From Zhenhengia yiwuensis (GTDB lineage: Bacteria > Bacillota > Clostridia > Lachnospirales > Cellulosilyticaceae), in contig NZ_JACRSY010000013.1 in assembly GCF_014384995.1 (NCBI RefSeq), positions 1 to 64,000 of the forward strand: a DNA stretch of 64,000 bases, written 5' to 3'. Position 1 is the stretch's first letter. Each line of letters begins with the position of its first letter. Below the pieces are notes generated by a model. The model worked only from the letters and a program-made list of their open reading frames with translations. It had not been told where the DNA came from and did no database searches. Position numbers and translations under genes: made by a program. This document shows, piece after piece, positions 1 to 9,344 of this stretch.

Positions 1-114
1 AGCACTAAGTCTCTATCATATCTTTGGAATTTCTGACCTTTTTTAGGCATAAGAAATGCACCTCCATTTAGTTGAACACATCTTTTTTATTATGTGTCTA
101 CTAAACGGGGTGCA
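1..114 (-). mobile_element. Left end of an IS3-family insertion sequence, cut by the window edge
   Basis: Read on the minus strand, a terminal sequence starting TGCACCCCGTTTAGTAGACA (114 down to 95) matches the style of IS3/IS150-group terminal inverted repeats, which begin with TG. An ATG at 50 opens a frame MPKKGQKFQRYDRDLV, typical of the start of IS3 orfA proteins. The sequence between the end and the ATG forms a long imperfect hairpin (51-72 with 101-122, plus the inner pair ACACAT/ATGTGT). The rest of the element, including orfB, lies outside the window, so I cannot say whether it is intact. Confidence 0.75.
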
Positions 115-308
115 TTCTCTTCTTTAGGTGCTTTTTTTATAGACAGGTAAGCAAGCTGTATATACATATTGGTGCGACAAATAAAGCGATACGTTTTGTA
201 AATAAAGAAGAGAAGGTTCTAGGTAATAAGAGTTTAGAATTGTTTAAAATTATGGTAAAATTTATTTGTAATATTTCTATTCTGAATAAATAAAATAACT
301 AAAGGATA
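115..308. other. Intergenic stretch between the IS end and the beta-helix gene
   Basis: There is no convincing ORF here. The sequence is AT-rich, and I found no promoter pair with correct spacing. The IS end lies about 200 bases upstream of the next gene, so insertion next to this gene could affect its transcription, but I see no outward promoter. Confidence 0.5.
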
Positions 309-314
309 ATGTGG

Positions 315-1703
315 ATGATGAAATACGAAGCATACAAAAGTTTTTTTGTGAACCCAGCAGAGTTTGGTTTCTTACCTGAAGCAAGTGGAATTGAAAACAC
401 TAAAGCACTTCAAAAAGCTTTAGATAGGGGAGGGACGATTGTTATAAGCCGCCCTGGTACCTATAAGTTAGCAGGAACAGTATATATTGGGAGTCATACG
501 TCCCTCGTATGTGGGAATAATGTTTTTATTAAAAAAGTAGATGAACAGGGCACTTTTACGCACGTTATACTAAACAAAGGGGCCTTAACCAAAACCTATG
601 ATGAACATATTAGTATTGAGAATTTACATATTATTGTAAATGGCATAGATGTACGTACCTTTAAAGAGGTATTTGGACTTCATGGGCAGATTGCTTTTTT
701 CTATATTAAAGATTTAAAAATTGAGGGATTCCGCTGCATGGATCTAGGTGCATTGCAATATGGTATTCATGTGTGTACTTTTGAAGATATTATTATTAAT
801 GATATCATGATCAAAGGAGATAAAGATGGGGTCCACTTAGGAAGAGGTAAGCGTTTTAGAATCAGTAATGGTGTATTTGAAACATTTGATGATGCTATAG
901 CGCTCAATGCGCATGATTATGATGTAGGAAATCCAGAGTTGGGGTGGATTGAAGACGGTATTGTAGAAAATTGTCATGACTTAGATGCTGAGAAAATGAC
1001 AGGTTATTTCTGTCGTATCTTAGCTGGAGCATGGAGAGATTGGCAGCCAGGTATGGAAGTTCAAAAATCAGATACTGTTGTTGCACATCATAGACTTTAT
1101 CGTGTAAGAGAAGATGCAGATGGGAAAATATATACATCTCATACAGAGCCAAGTCATGAAAGTGGGACAGCAGTTTTAGATGGCATACACTGGGTAATGG
1201 TTCAAGATGATGTGACTTATACAGCAGGGGTGAGGAATGTTATTTTCCGTAATATCTTTTTAAATAAGGCACGCATTGGATTCTCTGTGCATTTTGATAA
1301 CGATAGATATAGCCGATCTTACTATCCAGGTTCCAAGGTGCCGAGTCAGGAGCAGCTTACTTTTGAAAATATTAGAGTGTTGCATGATGAAAAGAAAGCT
1401 TTTTTATCTATAGGAACACCTATGAATGTTATTACAGTTTCACACTCTAGTCTTAATCATAATCCTATTCATTTTCATGGTAATAAAGCTATGCCAGATT
1501 ACCTTAAAACTAAGATTAACATGTTTGGATGTGTCTTTAATCATAAAGGAACAATGGATTTGATTATTAATAGTATTGAGAATAAAATGATAGAGTTAAA
1601 AACATTTTCAAACATTGAACTTTATGATGAGTTTAAAGCAAATATCATACAAGGTAATGGAAAAATTGAAGTATGCTCTGATCTTACAGGATTAAAAAAC
1701 TAA
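315..1703 (+). CDS. Right-handed beta-helix protein, GH28-like (polygalacturonase-related)
   Basis: The protein has an N-terminal segment of the pectate-lyase-superfamily type (an AxxFGxxPD-like motif and a nearby gly-rich turn), followed by repeated short beta-helix rungs. Around residues 169-197 it has DKDGVHLG and DDAIAL, reminiscent of the NTD and DD catalytic motifs of family 28 glycosidases. A clear GHG motif was not seen, so activity is uncertain. There is no signal peptide, so it probably acts in the cytoplasm on oligosaccharides. I start it at 315: the AAAGGA at 301-306 is 8 nt away, while the ATG at 309 is only 2 nt away (ATG 318 is also possible). It sits beside the AraC regulator and the hexuronate operon, which fits a role in releasing uronic acids. 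Confidence 0.75.
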   Translation: MMKYEAYKSFFVNPAEFGFLPEASGIENTKALQKALDRGGTIVISRPGTYKLAGTVYIGSHTSLVCGNNVFIKKVDEQGTFTHVILNKGALTKTYDEHISIENLHIIVNGIDVRTFKEVFGLHGQIAFFYIKDLKIEGFRCMDLGALQYGIHVCTFEDIIINDIMIKGDKDGVHLGRGKRFRISNGVFETFDDAIALNAHDYDVGNPELGWIEDGIVENCHDLDAEKMTGYFCRILAGAWRDWQPGMEVQKSDTVVAHHRLYRVREDADGKIYTSHTEPSHESGTAVLDGIHWVMVQDDVTYTAGVRNVIFRNIFLNKARIGFSVHFDNDRYSRSYYPGSKVPSQEQLTFENIRVLHDEKKAFLSIGTPMNVITVSHSSLNHNPIHFHGNKAMPDYLKTKINMFGCVFNHKGTMDLIINSIENKMIELKTFSNIELYDEFKANIIQGNGKIEVCSDLTGLKN

Positions 1704-1742
1704 AATTATGAGTTAAATAAACTTCTCTTTTGTGAAGTATTT

Positions 1743-1768
1743 AAGGCACCTGAAAAGGTGCCTTTTTA
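1743..1768. terminator. Rho-independent terminator
   Basis: AAGGCACCT/AGGTGCCTT pairs around a GAAA loop and is followed by TTTATA. It lies between the converging beta-helix gene and the AraC gene and may serve both. Confidence 0.8.
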
Positions 1769-1787
1769 TATGGAACAATGATTAAAT

Positions 1788-2651
1788 TCATTTCTGTATA
1801 GAAGTAGAGTAAAATTCTTTAGGTGTCATGCCGTATTCTTGCTTAAAAGCTCTAAAAAAATGAGAGTAATCCCCAAAACCACAACGTTTATATACCTCAC
1901 TAATAGTGTAATCTTTTAAAATAAGTTCTTTGGAGAAAGCTAATTTTTTCTTAATCATATACCTATGAACAGTAAGGCCTGTATATTTCTTAAATTCTCT
2001 AATAAGATGATATTTACTTGTATAAAGCGTCTGAGCAAGTGTATCTAAACTAAGCTCTTCTTCAATATGGTCATGAATATATTCAATACAATTGGAGACA
2101 AGCTCACTATAGTGATGCTGATAGATACAGGAGGCCTGAGTATTTTCAAAAGCCCTATTAATAAGGACGAGAAGTTCCGTTAAATAAGTATGATAAAGAA
2201 TATCGCTACCAAAGGAGGTAGCTTTTTTAGCTTCGAGAATTTTTTTTAGTGTAATATGTATGGCATCAATAATAGACTCTGTGCATCTTAAAAGATTATT
2301 ACTAGAGGTATAAGTAGAAAAGCAGCTTTCTAAATTCGTAAGAGGGGTAGATAAGCTTTTTAAAAAAGATTTATTAATCCAAAGAACAATGCGCTCATAA
2401 GGTATAGCGGGATCATGGATGAGTGCTTGATGAAGCTCTAAAGTATTAATTAAAATCATATCACCAGGTAAAAGCCTATAATGTTTTCCTTCTATAGACA
2501 TCGATACACTGCCGGAGATAAAAAAGTAGATTTCATAAAAATCATGATGATGAAGTTCTAAATAAGGTAAGTAGGTATCTTTTGAATGTGTAATTTGAAA
2601 AGTTGTACTATCCATTGTTTGTTTGGGAGAAAAACGTGTTAATTCAGACAT
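1788..2651 (-). CDS. AraC-family transcriptional regulator of the hexuronate locus
   Basis: The 287-residue protein has an N-terminal cupin-like effector domain (about 15-150, with an HHHDFYEI segment that starts the AraC-type barrel). The C-terminal pair of helix-turn-helix motifs (about 190-283) includes SLDTLAQTLYTSKYHLIREF and a second motif ending in the usual family signature GFGDYSHFFRAFKQEYGMTP. The start has AGGAGG 5 nt upstream. It is divergent from uxuB with a 174-bp AT-rich gap, the usual arrangement for a regulator of the adjacent operon, so I infer it activates uronate catabolism in response to a sugar ligand. Ligand identity cannot be read from the sequence. Confidence 0.9.
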   Translation of the reverse strand: MSELTRFSPKQTMDSTTFQITHSKDTYLPYLELHHHDFYEIYFFISGSVSMSIEGKHYRLLPGDMILINTLELHQALIHDPAIPYERIVLWINKSFLKSLSTPLTNLESCFSTYTSSNNLLRCTESIIDAIHITLKKILEAKKATSFGSDILYHTYLTELLVLINRAFENTQASCIYQHHYSELVSNCIEYIHDHIEEELSLDTLAQTLYTSKYHLIREFKKYTGLTVHRYMIKKKLAFSKELILKDYTISEVYKRCGFGDYSHFFRAFKQEYGMTPKEFYSTSIQK

Positions 2652-2825
2652 AGGTCCTCCTAGAGCAATTTTTGCAAGTTTTATGCCAATATTAAACTAT
2701 TAAAGGCATATTTAATTGATCTATAATGAAGAAAATAATAGATTTAAAATAATGAATTATCAATTAATTTATTATAACATAATTTTTAAGCTGTTAGTTT
2801 ATTAAAAGTCAATAGGAGGCTAATA

Positions 2826-3677
2826 ATGCAAATTCCTTTTTATGTAAGTTTGGAAGATAAGGTGGTTGTTATAACGGGAGCAGGAGGTATTTTATGCCAA
2901 AGAATGGCCATGGCATTAGCAGAATGTGGGGCTAAAGTAGCTTTGCTAGACATTAATAAAAGCAGTGTAGATGGGCTTGCTACTCAAATACAAAGAGAAG
3001 GAAAAGAAGCTATGGGCATACAGGCTGATGTACTGGATAAGGAGAGTTTAAAAAGGGCACACGAAGTTGTATTAAAAACTTTTGGCAAATGTGACTTACT
3101 TATAAATGGGGCAGGAGGCAATCATGATAAAGGGACTACTACAAAGGAATATTTATTTGAAGAAGACCTAGTAGATCAGGAAGTGCAAACTTTTTTTGAT
3201 TTAGATGATACGAGTATACAGTTTGTTTTTAATCTTAACTTTTTAGGAACGTTGCTGCCAACTCAAGAGTTTGCTAAAGATATGATTGGAAGAAAGGGAT
3301 GTAGTATTATTAACATTTCTTCTATGAATGCTTTTACACCACTTACAAAGATTCCAGCTTATTCAGGCGCCAAAGCAGCTGTAAGTAATTTTACCAAGTG
3401 GCTTGCAGTTCATTTTTCAAAACTAGGCATAAGGGTCAATGCTCTGGCTCCAGGATTTTTTCTCACTAAGCAAAATGAAAAACTTTTATTGAATGAAGAT
3501 GGGAGTTTAACGCAAAGAGCACATAAAATTATAGAGAGCACGCCCATGGGCCGATTTGGAGAGCCAGATGAATTATTAGGTGCTTTATTATTTTTAGCAA
3601 GTGAGCAAGGATCAGGATTTGTAAATGGGGTGGTCCTGCCAGTGGATGGTGCTTTTTCAGCTTATTCAGGTGTATAG
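2826..3677 (+). CDS. uxuB: D-mannonate oxidoreductase / fructuronate reductase, SDR type
   Basis: This is a short-chain dehydrogenase with the N-terminal dinucleotide motif TGAGGIL (17-23), NGAGG (94-98), a catalytic Ser near 165-166 and the YxxxK pair Tyr179-Lys183. The insertion after NGAGG and the end VDGAFSAYSGV match the Firmicute-type fructuronate reductase (YjmF-like), not the long-chain E. coli UxuB. It interconverts D-fructuronate and D-mannonate with NAD(H). It is the first gene of a six-gene operon, with AGGAGG upstream and 12 nt to uxuA, and that neighbour makes the assignment strong. Confidence 0.88.
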   Translation: MQIPFYVSLEDKVVVITGAGGILCQRMAMALAECGAKVALLDINKSSVDGLATQIQREGKEAMGIQADVLDKESLKRAHEVVLKTFGKCDLLINGAGGNHDKGTTTKEYLFEEDLVDQEVQTFFDLDDTSIQFVFNLNFLGTLLPTQEFAKDMIGRKGCSIINISSMNAFTPLTKIPAYSGAKAAVSNFTKWLAVHFSKLGIRVNALAPGFFLTKQNEKLLLNEDGSLTQRAHKIIESTPMGRFGEPDELLGALLFLASEQGSGFVNGVVLPVDGAFSAYSGV

Positions 3678-3689
3678 GGGGGCTAAAGT

Positions 3690-4760
3690 ATGAAGATGAC
3701 TTTTAGATGGTATGGAGAGGATGATCCAGTTAAGCTGGAATACATTGCTCAGATACCAGGAATGTATGGCATCGTAAGTGCGATTTATGACATACCTGTA
3801 GGAGAAGTATGGCCTATTGAAAAAATACAACAGTTAAAGAAACGAGTAGAAGCACATCATTTAGAACTCAGTGTGATAGAGAGTGTACCGGTACATGAAG
3901 CAATAAAAATGGGTTTGCCTGAAAGAGATACCTATATTGAGCATTATAAACAAACCGTTAGAAATTTAGGACGCTCGGGTATCAAAACAATTTGCTATAA
4001 TTTTATGCCAGTATTTGACTGGACACGTAGTGACTTAAATTATGTATTACCAGATGGTTCTACAACTTTAATTTTTGAAGCAGATAAAATTAAAACGTTA
4101 GACCCAAGTCTTGGGAAATTGAAGCTTCCAGGATGGGATACTTCTTATGAAGAGCATACGCTTAAGGCACTTTTAGAGCAGTACCAGAGTATTGATGAAG
4201 AAAAATTATGGGAGAATCTAGAGTATTTTCTAAAGGCAGTTATACCTGTTTGTGAAGAGGAAGATGTGAAGATGGCTATTCATCCAGACGATCCACCTTG
4301 GAGTATTTTAGGATTACCTCGTATTATGACAAACTTTGAAAGCTTAAAGCGCCTCATCACGTTATATGATAGCCCCTATAATGGTATTACCCTATGTGTA
4401 GGTTCATTAGGATGTGATTTGAAAAATGATGTTGTAAAGATGATTGAATACTTTGGTCAAGAGAAACGACGTATTCATTTTGCACATTTAAGAAATATAC
4501 TGGTGGAAAAAGAAGGACACTTTAAGGAGATAGGACATTTATCTGAAAAAGGTTCCTTGGATTTTTATAAAATTGTAAAAGCGTATATAGATTATGATTT
4601 TGACGGCTACTATAGATCAGATCATGGCAGAATGATCTGGGGAGAGACAGGAAGAGCAGGATATGGACTTTATGATAGAGCACTAGGTGCAGTGTATATT
4701 AATGGACTTATAGAAGGTATTCAAAAAAGTAAATCTGCATATGGAGGGGGAAATAGGTAA
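3690..4760 (+). CDS. uxuA: Mannonate dehydratase
   Basis: The 356-residue TIM-barrel enzyme starts MKMTFRWYGEDDPV and has the IPGMYGIVSAIYDIPVGEVW segment characteristic of UxuA. Conserved metal-site features include HPDDPPW, CVGSLG, HFAHLRN and YRSDHGRMIWGE. It dehydrates D-mannonate to 2-keto-3-deoxy-D-gluconate. Length is that of the Bacillus-type enzyme. Its stop codon overlaps the start of the next gene (TAATG), so the two are translationally linked. The later steps (KDG kinase and aldolase) are not in this window. Confidence 0.95.
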   Translation: MKMTFRWYGEDDPVKLEYIAQIPGMYGIVSAIYDIPVGEVWPIEKIQQLKKRVEAHHLELSVIESVPVHEAIKMGLPERDTYIEHYKQTVRNLGRSGIKTICYNFMPVFDWTRSDLNYVLPDGSTTLIFEADKIKTLDPSLGKLKLPGWDTSYEEHTLKALLEQYQSIDEEKLWENLEYFLKAVIPVCEEEDVKMAIHPDDPPWSILGLPRIMTNFESLKRLITLYDSPYNGITLCVGSLGCDLKNDVVKMIEYFGQEKRRIHFAHLRNILVEKEGHFKEIGHLSEKGSLDFYKIVKAYIDYDFDGYYRSDHGRMIWGETGRAGYGLYDRALGAVYINGLIEGIQKSKSAYGGGNR

Positions 4761-5521
4761 TGAGAGTAGGTGCGCAGCTTTACACTATTAGGGACTATAC
4801 GCAGACAGAAGAGGCACTTGAGTTATCGTTTAAGAAATTAGCACAGATAGGATTTGAATGGATACAAGTATCAGGGATCGGTAATATAGATCCTTATAAG
4901 GTAAGAGCCTTAGCAGATGAGCATAAGCTAGACATTGTTATTACGCATACAAATCCAAAAGAAATCTTAGAAGATACAGAAGCTGTCATCAAAAAACATG
5001 AGATTTACGGCTGTCAACATATTGGTATAGGGTCTATGCCGCAAGGATATGAAAGAGACCTAATAGGCATTAGGAAATTCATTAAGGACTATACAGAGGT
5101 AGCTAAAAAGCTTCAAGCTAGGGGAATGAAGCTTCATTATCATAATCATGGATTTGAATTTGAAAAGTTTGAGGGAAGATTAGCTTATGATGTACTTATC
5201 CATGAAACTGATCCAGCATTATGGGGATTTATACCTGATACTTTTTGGATTCAATTTGCAGGCATCAATGCTGCAAAACAACTGATTGCTTTAAAAGATA
5301 GAGTCGTAGCCTGCCATTTTAAAGATCTGGCAATGAAGGGGCATAAGCAAATAATGGTACCTGTTATGGAAGGTAATTTATGTTTTGATGAAATTATAGC
5401 GGCATGTGAGATAGCGCATATTGCTTATGCCATGATTGAACAAGATGATTGTAATGGAGAAGATCCTTTTAATTGTTTAGAAAGAAGTTTCGTCAATCTA
5501 AGGAAAGTAGGTGTTAAATAA
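4760..5521 (+). CDS. Sugar phosphate isomerase/epimerase (xylose-isomerase-like TIM barrel)
   Basis: The 253-residue protein belongs to the AP-endonuclease-2 / IolE-like fold. Metal-ligand style motifs are visible: VITHTNP, LHYHNHGFEFE, PDTFWIQFAG, ACHFKDLA and MIEQDD near the C-terminus. Such enzymes isomerise or epimerise sugars or inositol-type ketoses, and the substrate is not predictable. It overlaps uxuA at TAATG and overlaps the following Gfo/Idh gene in the same way, so a shared pathway with that dehydrogenase is likely. Confidence 0.85.
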   Translation: MRVGAQLYTIRDYTQTEEALELSFKKLAQIGFEWIQVSGIGNIDPYKVRALADEHKLDIVITHTNPKEILEDTEAVIKKHEIYGCQHIGIGSMPQGYERDLIGIRKFIKDYTEVAKKLQARGMKLHYHNHGFEFEKFEGRLAYDVLIHETDPALWGFIPDTFWIQFAGINAAKQLIALKDRVVACHFKDLAMKGHKQIMVPVMEGNLCFDEIIAACEIAHIAYAMIEQDDCNGEDPFNCLERSFVNLRKVGVK

Positions 5522-6699
5522 TGAATGAAGTGAGAATAGGCATTGTAGGAATTGGGAACATGGGGAGTGTTCATGCCAAAAATATCGTAGATGGAAAAAT
5601 ACAAGGTCTTAAGTTAACAGCAGTATGTGATATTGATGCGCATAAAAGAACATGGGCTAAAGAAAATTTAGGTGAGGAGATAGCTCTTTTTACAGACTAT
5701 AAAGAAATGATTAAGAGTGGATACATTGATGCGGTGCTTATTGCAACACCTCATTATATTCATCCGAATATTGCAATTTATGGATTTTCTAAAGGCCTCC
5801 ATGTATTAACGGAAAAGCCAGCAGGTGTTTATACGAAACAAGTAGAAGCTATGAATGCTGCTGCAAAGGAAGCAGGAACTGTATTTGGTGTAGTCTATAA
5901 TCAAAGAACCAATCCTCTTTATAAGGCATTAAAAAAATTAATCGATGAAGGAAAACTAGGAGAGCTTAAACGTTGTGTATGGATTATTACCAATTGGTAC
6001 CGTACACAAGCTTATTATGATTCAGGAAGCTGGCGTGCCACATGGGCAGGAGAAGGTGGCGGTGTACTCATCAATCAATGTCCACATAACTTAGATTTAT
6101 GGCAATGGTTATTTGGGATGCCTTCTAAAGTCACTGGTTTTACGGCTATAGGAAAGTATCATCACATCGAGGTAGAAGATGATGTAACAGCTTATGCGGA
6201 ATATGACAACGGCGCAACTGCAGTCTTTATTACAACAACAGGGGAATGTCCTGGAACAAATCGCTTAGAAATCTCAGGAGATAGAGGAAAAGCTGTTATT
6301 GAAGAAGGCGTACTTAAATTTTATGAATTAGAGCAAGGAGAGAGAGAGTACTGTTTTACTAGCCAGGAAGGATTTGGAAGCCCTAAAATGAATGTACACA
6401 ACGTGGAGGGAGAAGGGATAGAGACTGGGCATAATGGTATATTACAAAACTTTACTAATGCTATTTTATATGGTGAAAAATTGATTGCGCCAGGGAAGGA
6501 AGCTATTAGAGGCTTAACGATCTCTAATGCCATTCATCTTTCAAGTTGGCTAGGTCAATCTGTAGAGCTCCCAATCAATGCAGATCTTTACTTAGAAAAG
6601 TTACAAGAAAAGATTGCAGATTCTAAGGTTAAGCCTGAAGTCACTTCTAAAATTTCTGATTTACAAGGAACTTATAATAGTCGGTGGGATGTGAGATAG
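5521..6699 (+). CDS. Gfo/Idh/MocA-family oxidoreductase
   Basis: The N-terminal Rossmann fold shows IGIVGIGNMGSVHAKN (residues 6-21), and the family's EKPAGVYTKQV lysine motif follows near residue 97. The C-terminal alpha/beta domain contains GEGGGVLINQCPHNLDLWQW with the conserved histidine. It uses NAD(P) to oxidise or reduce a sugar or sugar acid. It sits between a TIM-barrel isomerase and uxaC with no intergenic space, so I infer that it feeds an additional sugar or sugar acid into the uronate route. The substrate is unknown. Confidence 0.88.
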   Translation: MNEVRIGIVGIGNMGSVHAKNIVDGKIQGLKLTAVCDIDAHKRTWAKENLGEEIALFTDYKEMIKSGYIDAVLIATPHYIHPNIAIYGFSKGLHVLTEKPAGVYTKQVEAMNAAAKEAGTVFGVVYNQRTNPLYKALKKLIDEGKLGELKRCVWIITNWYRTQAYYDSGSWRATWAGEGGGVLINQCPHNLDLWQWLFGMPSKVTGFTAIGKYHHIEVEDDVTAYAEYDNGATAVFITTTGECPGTNRLEISGDRGKAVIEEGVLKFYELEQGEREYCFTSQEGFGSPKMNVHNVEGEGIETGHNGILQNFTNAILYGEKLIAPGKEAIRGLTISNAIHLSSWLGQSVELPINADLYLEKLQEKIADSKVKPEVTSKISDLQGTYNSRWDVR

Positions 6700-8100
6700 A
6701 TGGAAACCTTTATGAACGATAACTTTTTATTAGAGACAGAGACTGCCAAGCACTTATTTATGGAGTATGCTAAGCATATGCCCATTTGTGATTATCATTC
6801 CCATTTAAGTCCAAAAGAAATTTGGGAGGATAAAAAGTATACCAATATTACCCAGTTATGGCTGTATGGTGACCATTATAAATGGCGTGCTATGCGTCTT
6901 GGTGGCATTCCCGAGGACTATATAACAGGAAATAGAAGTGACTATGAAAAGTTCATAGCTTATGCAAAAACATTGGAAAAAGCTATTGGTAATCCATTAT
7001 ATCATTGGACGCATTTAGAACTACAAAGGTATTTTGATATACATACTCCTTTATGTGAAAAGACTGCTAAGGAAATTTGGGATGCTTGTAATAAAGTGAT
7101 TCAATCAGAAGATTTTAGTGTTCGAAAATTGCTAGAGAAGATGAATGTTTATTATGTAGCAACAACAGATGATCCTATAGATTCACTAGAATTTCATAAG
7201 TATTTAAAAGAAGAAGGAAAGTGTTTTACAAAAGTAGCGCCAACCTTTAGACCAGATAAAGTATTAAATATAGAACAAGAAGATTTTAGAGGCTATATAG
7301 AGGCATTATCAAAAATAAGTGGGATTGAAATTAGAAGTTTAAAAGCTTTAAAAGAGGCGCTTTTAAAACGAATAGATTATTTTAAGGATTGTGGCTGTTG
7401 TTTATCGGATCATTCACTTTCAATGGTTCCTTATGGTCCTATAGAAGAGTGTGAAGTAGCGTTCATATTAGAAAAGGCTCTAAGAGGAGAGCCTTTAACA
7501 AGTGAAGAAGTAGAAGGTTATAAAACTTATTTAATGATCTTTTTAGCCAAAGCCTATGAATCACATGGGTGGGCGATGCAACTACACTTAGGTGCTATGC
7601 GTAATAATAGTCAAAAGATGCTTAAGAAGATTGGACCAGATACAGGATTTGACTCGGTTAGAGATGGGGAAATAGCAGGTAAGTTATCAGGCTTATTAAA
7701 TGAGATGGAACTACAAGATGGACTGCCTAAGACGATTTTATATACCTTAAATCCTATTTACAATATGATAGTAGGAACGATGATAGGAAACTTTAGTTCA
7801 GATAGTGTAGCTGGGAAAATGCAATTTGGAACGGCTTGGTGGTTTAATGATAACAAAGATGGCATCATAACACAGCTTAAAGATTTAGGTAACACGGGAG
7901 TTCTTGGAAACTTTATAGGGATGCTAACAGATTCTAGAAGTTTTCTGTCTTTTACAAGACATGAGTATTTTAGAAGAATCCTTTGCAATCTTATTGGCAA
8001 ATGGATGGAACAAGGTGAAGTACCTAACGATTTAGCGATGATGGGTAAGATAGTAGAAGATATTTGCTTTAATAATATTAAAAATTACCTTAATGTCTAA
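6700..8100 (+). CDS. uxaC: Glucuronate (uronate) isomerase
   Basis: The 466-residue amidohydrolase-fold enzyme carries the DYHSHLSP metal motif (31-38), LHLGAMRNNSQ, and the C-terminal part DSRSFLSFTRHEYFRRILCN typical of UxaC. It converts D-glucuronate to D-fructuronate (and D-galacturonate to tagaturonate). The start at 6700 directly follows the preceding stop. It fits the family N-terminus (a short METFM lead before DNFLLETETAK), although the ribosome site is weak (GGTGGG), which suggests translational coupling. Confidence 0.95.
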   Translation: METFMNDNFLLETETAKHLFMEYAKHMPICDYHSHLSPKEIWEDKKYTNITQLWLYGDHYKWRAMRLGGIPEDYITGNRSDYEKFIAYAKTLEKAIGNPLYHWTHLELQRYFDIHTPLCEKTAKEIWDACNKVIQSEDFSVRKLLEKMNVYYVATTDDPIDSLEFHKYLKEEGKCFTKVAPTFRPDKVLNIEQEDFRGYIEALSKISGIEIRSLKALKEALLKRIDYFKDCGCCLSDHSLSMVPYGPIEECEVAFILEKALRGEPLTSEEVEGYKTYLMIFLAKAYESHGWAMQLHLGAMRNNSQKMLKKIGPDTGFDSVRDGEIAGKLSGLLNEMELQDGLPKTILYTLNPIYNMIVGTMIGNFSSDSVAGKMQFGTAWWFNDNKDGIITQLKDLGNTGVLGNFIGMLTDSRSFLSFTRHEYFRRILCNLIGKWMEQGEVPNDLAMMGKIVEDICFNNIKNYLNV

Positions 8101-8154
8101 GTCTATTATTGATAGCCAATTAACATACGAAGTTTAGGATAAGGAGAATGAAAT

Positions 8155-8994
8155 ATGAGCCAATTTATAGTATCAGCTTTTGCCGATGAGATTGATATGG
8201 ATTTAAAAACTCAAATGGATGTACTAGATACGCATGAAATGAAGTTCATTGAAATGCGCGGCGTAAACGGACAAAATGTTTCAGACCTTACATTAGAAGA
8301 GGCAAAAGAAATTAAAAAACAACTAGAAATAAGAGGTTTTCAGGTATCAGCAATAGGTTCTCCTATTGGAAAAATTGGAATAGAGGATTCGTTTGAAGCT
8401 GAACTTGATAAATTTAAACATACATTAGAAATCGCAAAGATATTAGATACACGTTATATACGTATGTTTAGCTTCTTTATACCAGAAGATAAAAACCCAG
8501 AAGATTATTTCGAAGAAGTGATAAGGAGATGGGGAGCTTATATTGAAGCAGCAGTAGGAACAGGAATGATATTACTTCATGAAAATGAAAAAAATATTTA
8601 TGGAGATACTGCCGGGAGATGTTTAAAGCTCATAGAGACATTAAAGTGTGATTTTGTAAAATTAACTTTTGATCCAGCCAATTTTGTTCAGGTAGGTCAA
8701 GATACTATAGGTGCTTATGAATTATTAAAAGACTATATTGCATACATACACATTAAAGATGCAGATCAAGCAGGAAATGTCGTACCCGCAGGATATGGTA
8801 TAGGCAATGTAAAAGTTATTTTAGATAACCTTAAACATAGAGGATATGAGGGTTTCTTATCATTAGAGCCTCATCTTGGTCAATTCCAAGGCTTAGAGAA
8901 CTTTGAGCTAGATGATCGTTATCAAAAATTACCACCAAGTGGTGCGAAGACTTTTGCTGTAGCAGCTGCTGCATTAAAGAAGCTTATGAAATAA
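8155..8994 (+). CDS. Sugar phosphate isomerase/epimerase (TIM barrel), last gene of the hexuronate operon
   Basis: This is a 279-residue xylose-isomerase-like TIM barrel with SAFADEID at the N-terminus, LLHENEKNIYGDT, LTFDPANFVQVGQD, YIHIKDAD and LSLEPHLG, the metal-binding strand ends of the family. AAGGAG precedes the ATG. It lies 54 nt after uxaC, so probably in the same transcript. It is only distantly like the other isomerase of this operon (4760-5521). A decayed partial copy of this gene lies at 10727-11081. Confidence 0.85.
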   Translation: MSQFIVSAFADEIDMDLKTQMDVLDTHEMKFIEMRGVNGQNVSDLTLEEAKEIKKQLEIRGFQVSAIGSPIGKIGIEDSFEAELDKFKHTLEIAKILDTRYIRMFSFFIPEDKNPEDYFEEVIRRWGAYIEAAVGTGMILLHENEKNIYGDTAGRCLKLIETLKCDFVKLTFDPANFVQVGQDTIGAYELLKDYIAYIHIKDADQAGNVVPAGYGIGNVKVILDNLKHRGYEGFLSLEPHLGQFQGLENFELDDRYQKLPPSGAKTFAVAAAALKKLMK

Positions 8995-9344
8995 ATTCAT
9001 TTATAAATTAGGTTCATCACCATTAACTGTGCTGGACAAATTAAATACCAAATTTTGCAAATAAAAAATGCATCTATTATCCTTTACTCTTGTAAGTGCG
9101 AACAAACTTGAGAGTGAGCTTTTGACAGTCTAAAGGCTGTCAAGCTGAGCCATAAATTATAGATGATAAGTCAGGATAAAGCTTTATGAGAGCTTGAAAA
9201 TGAGGTAAACAAGATACAAAAGAAGTAAAGATGTTAATAGGCAATAGAGAGAGAAAAAAATGCAGTGAAAAATATTTTTTATTGAAACTTTTCAAACAAC
9301 TAAACTGTCTAAAGAGTATTATAGTATGAAAAGGAGTAGATACA
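8995..9344. other. 350-bp intergenic stretch with a stem-loop
   Basis: I found no ORF and no clear terminator for the operon. One stem-loop stands out: TTGACAG/CTGTCAA at 9122-9128/9137-9143 with an outer AGC/GCT pair. It lacks a T-tract, so it could be a leader structure or small RNA, but no known riboswitch class is recognisable. No promoter with acceptable spacing was found for the next gene. Confidence 0.4.
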
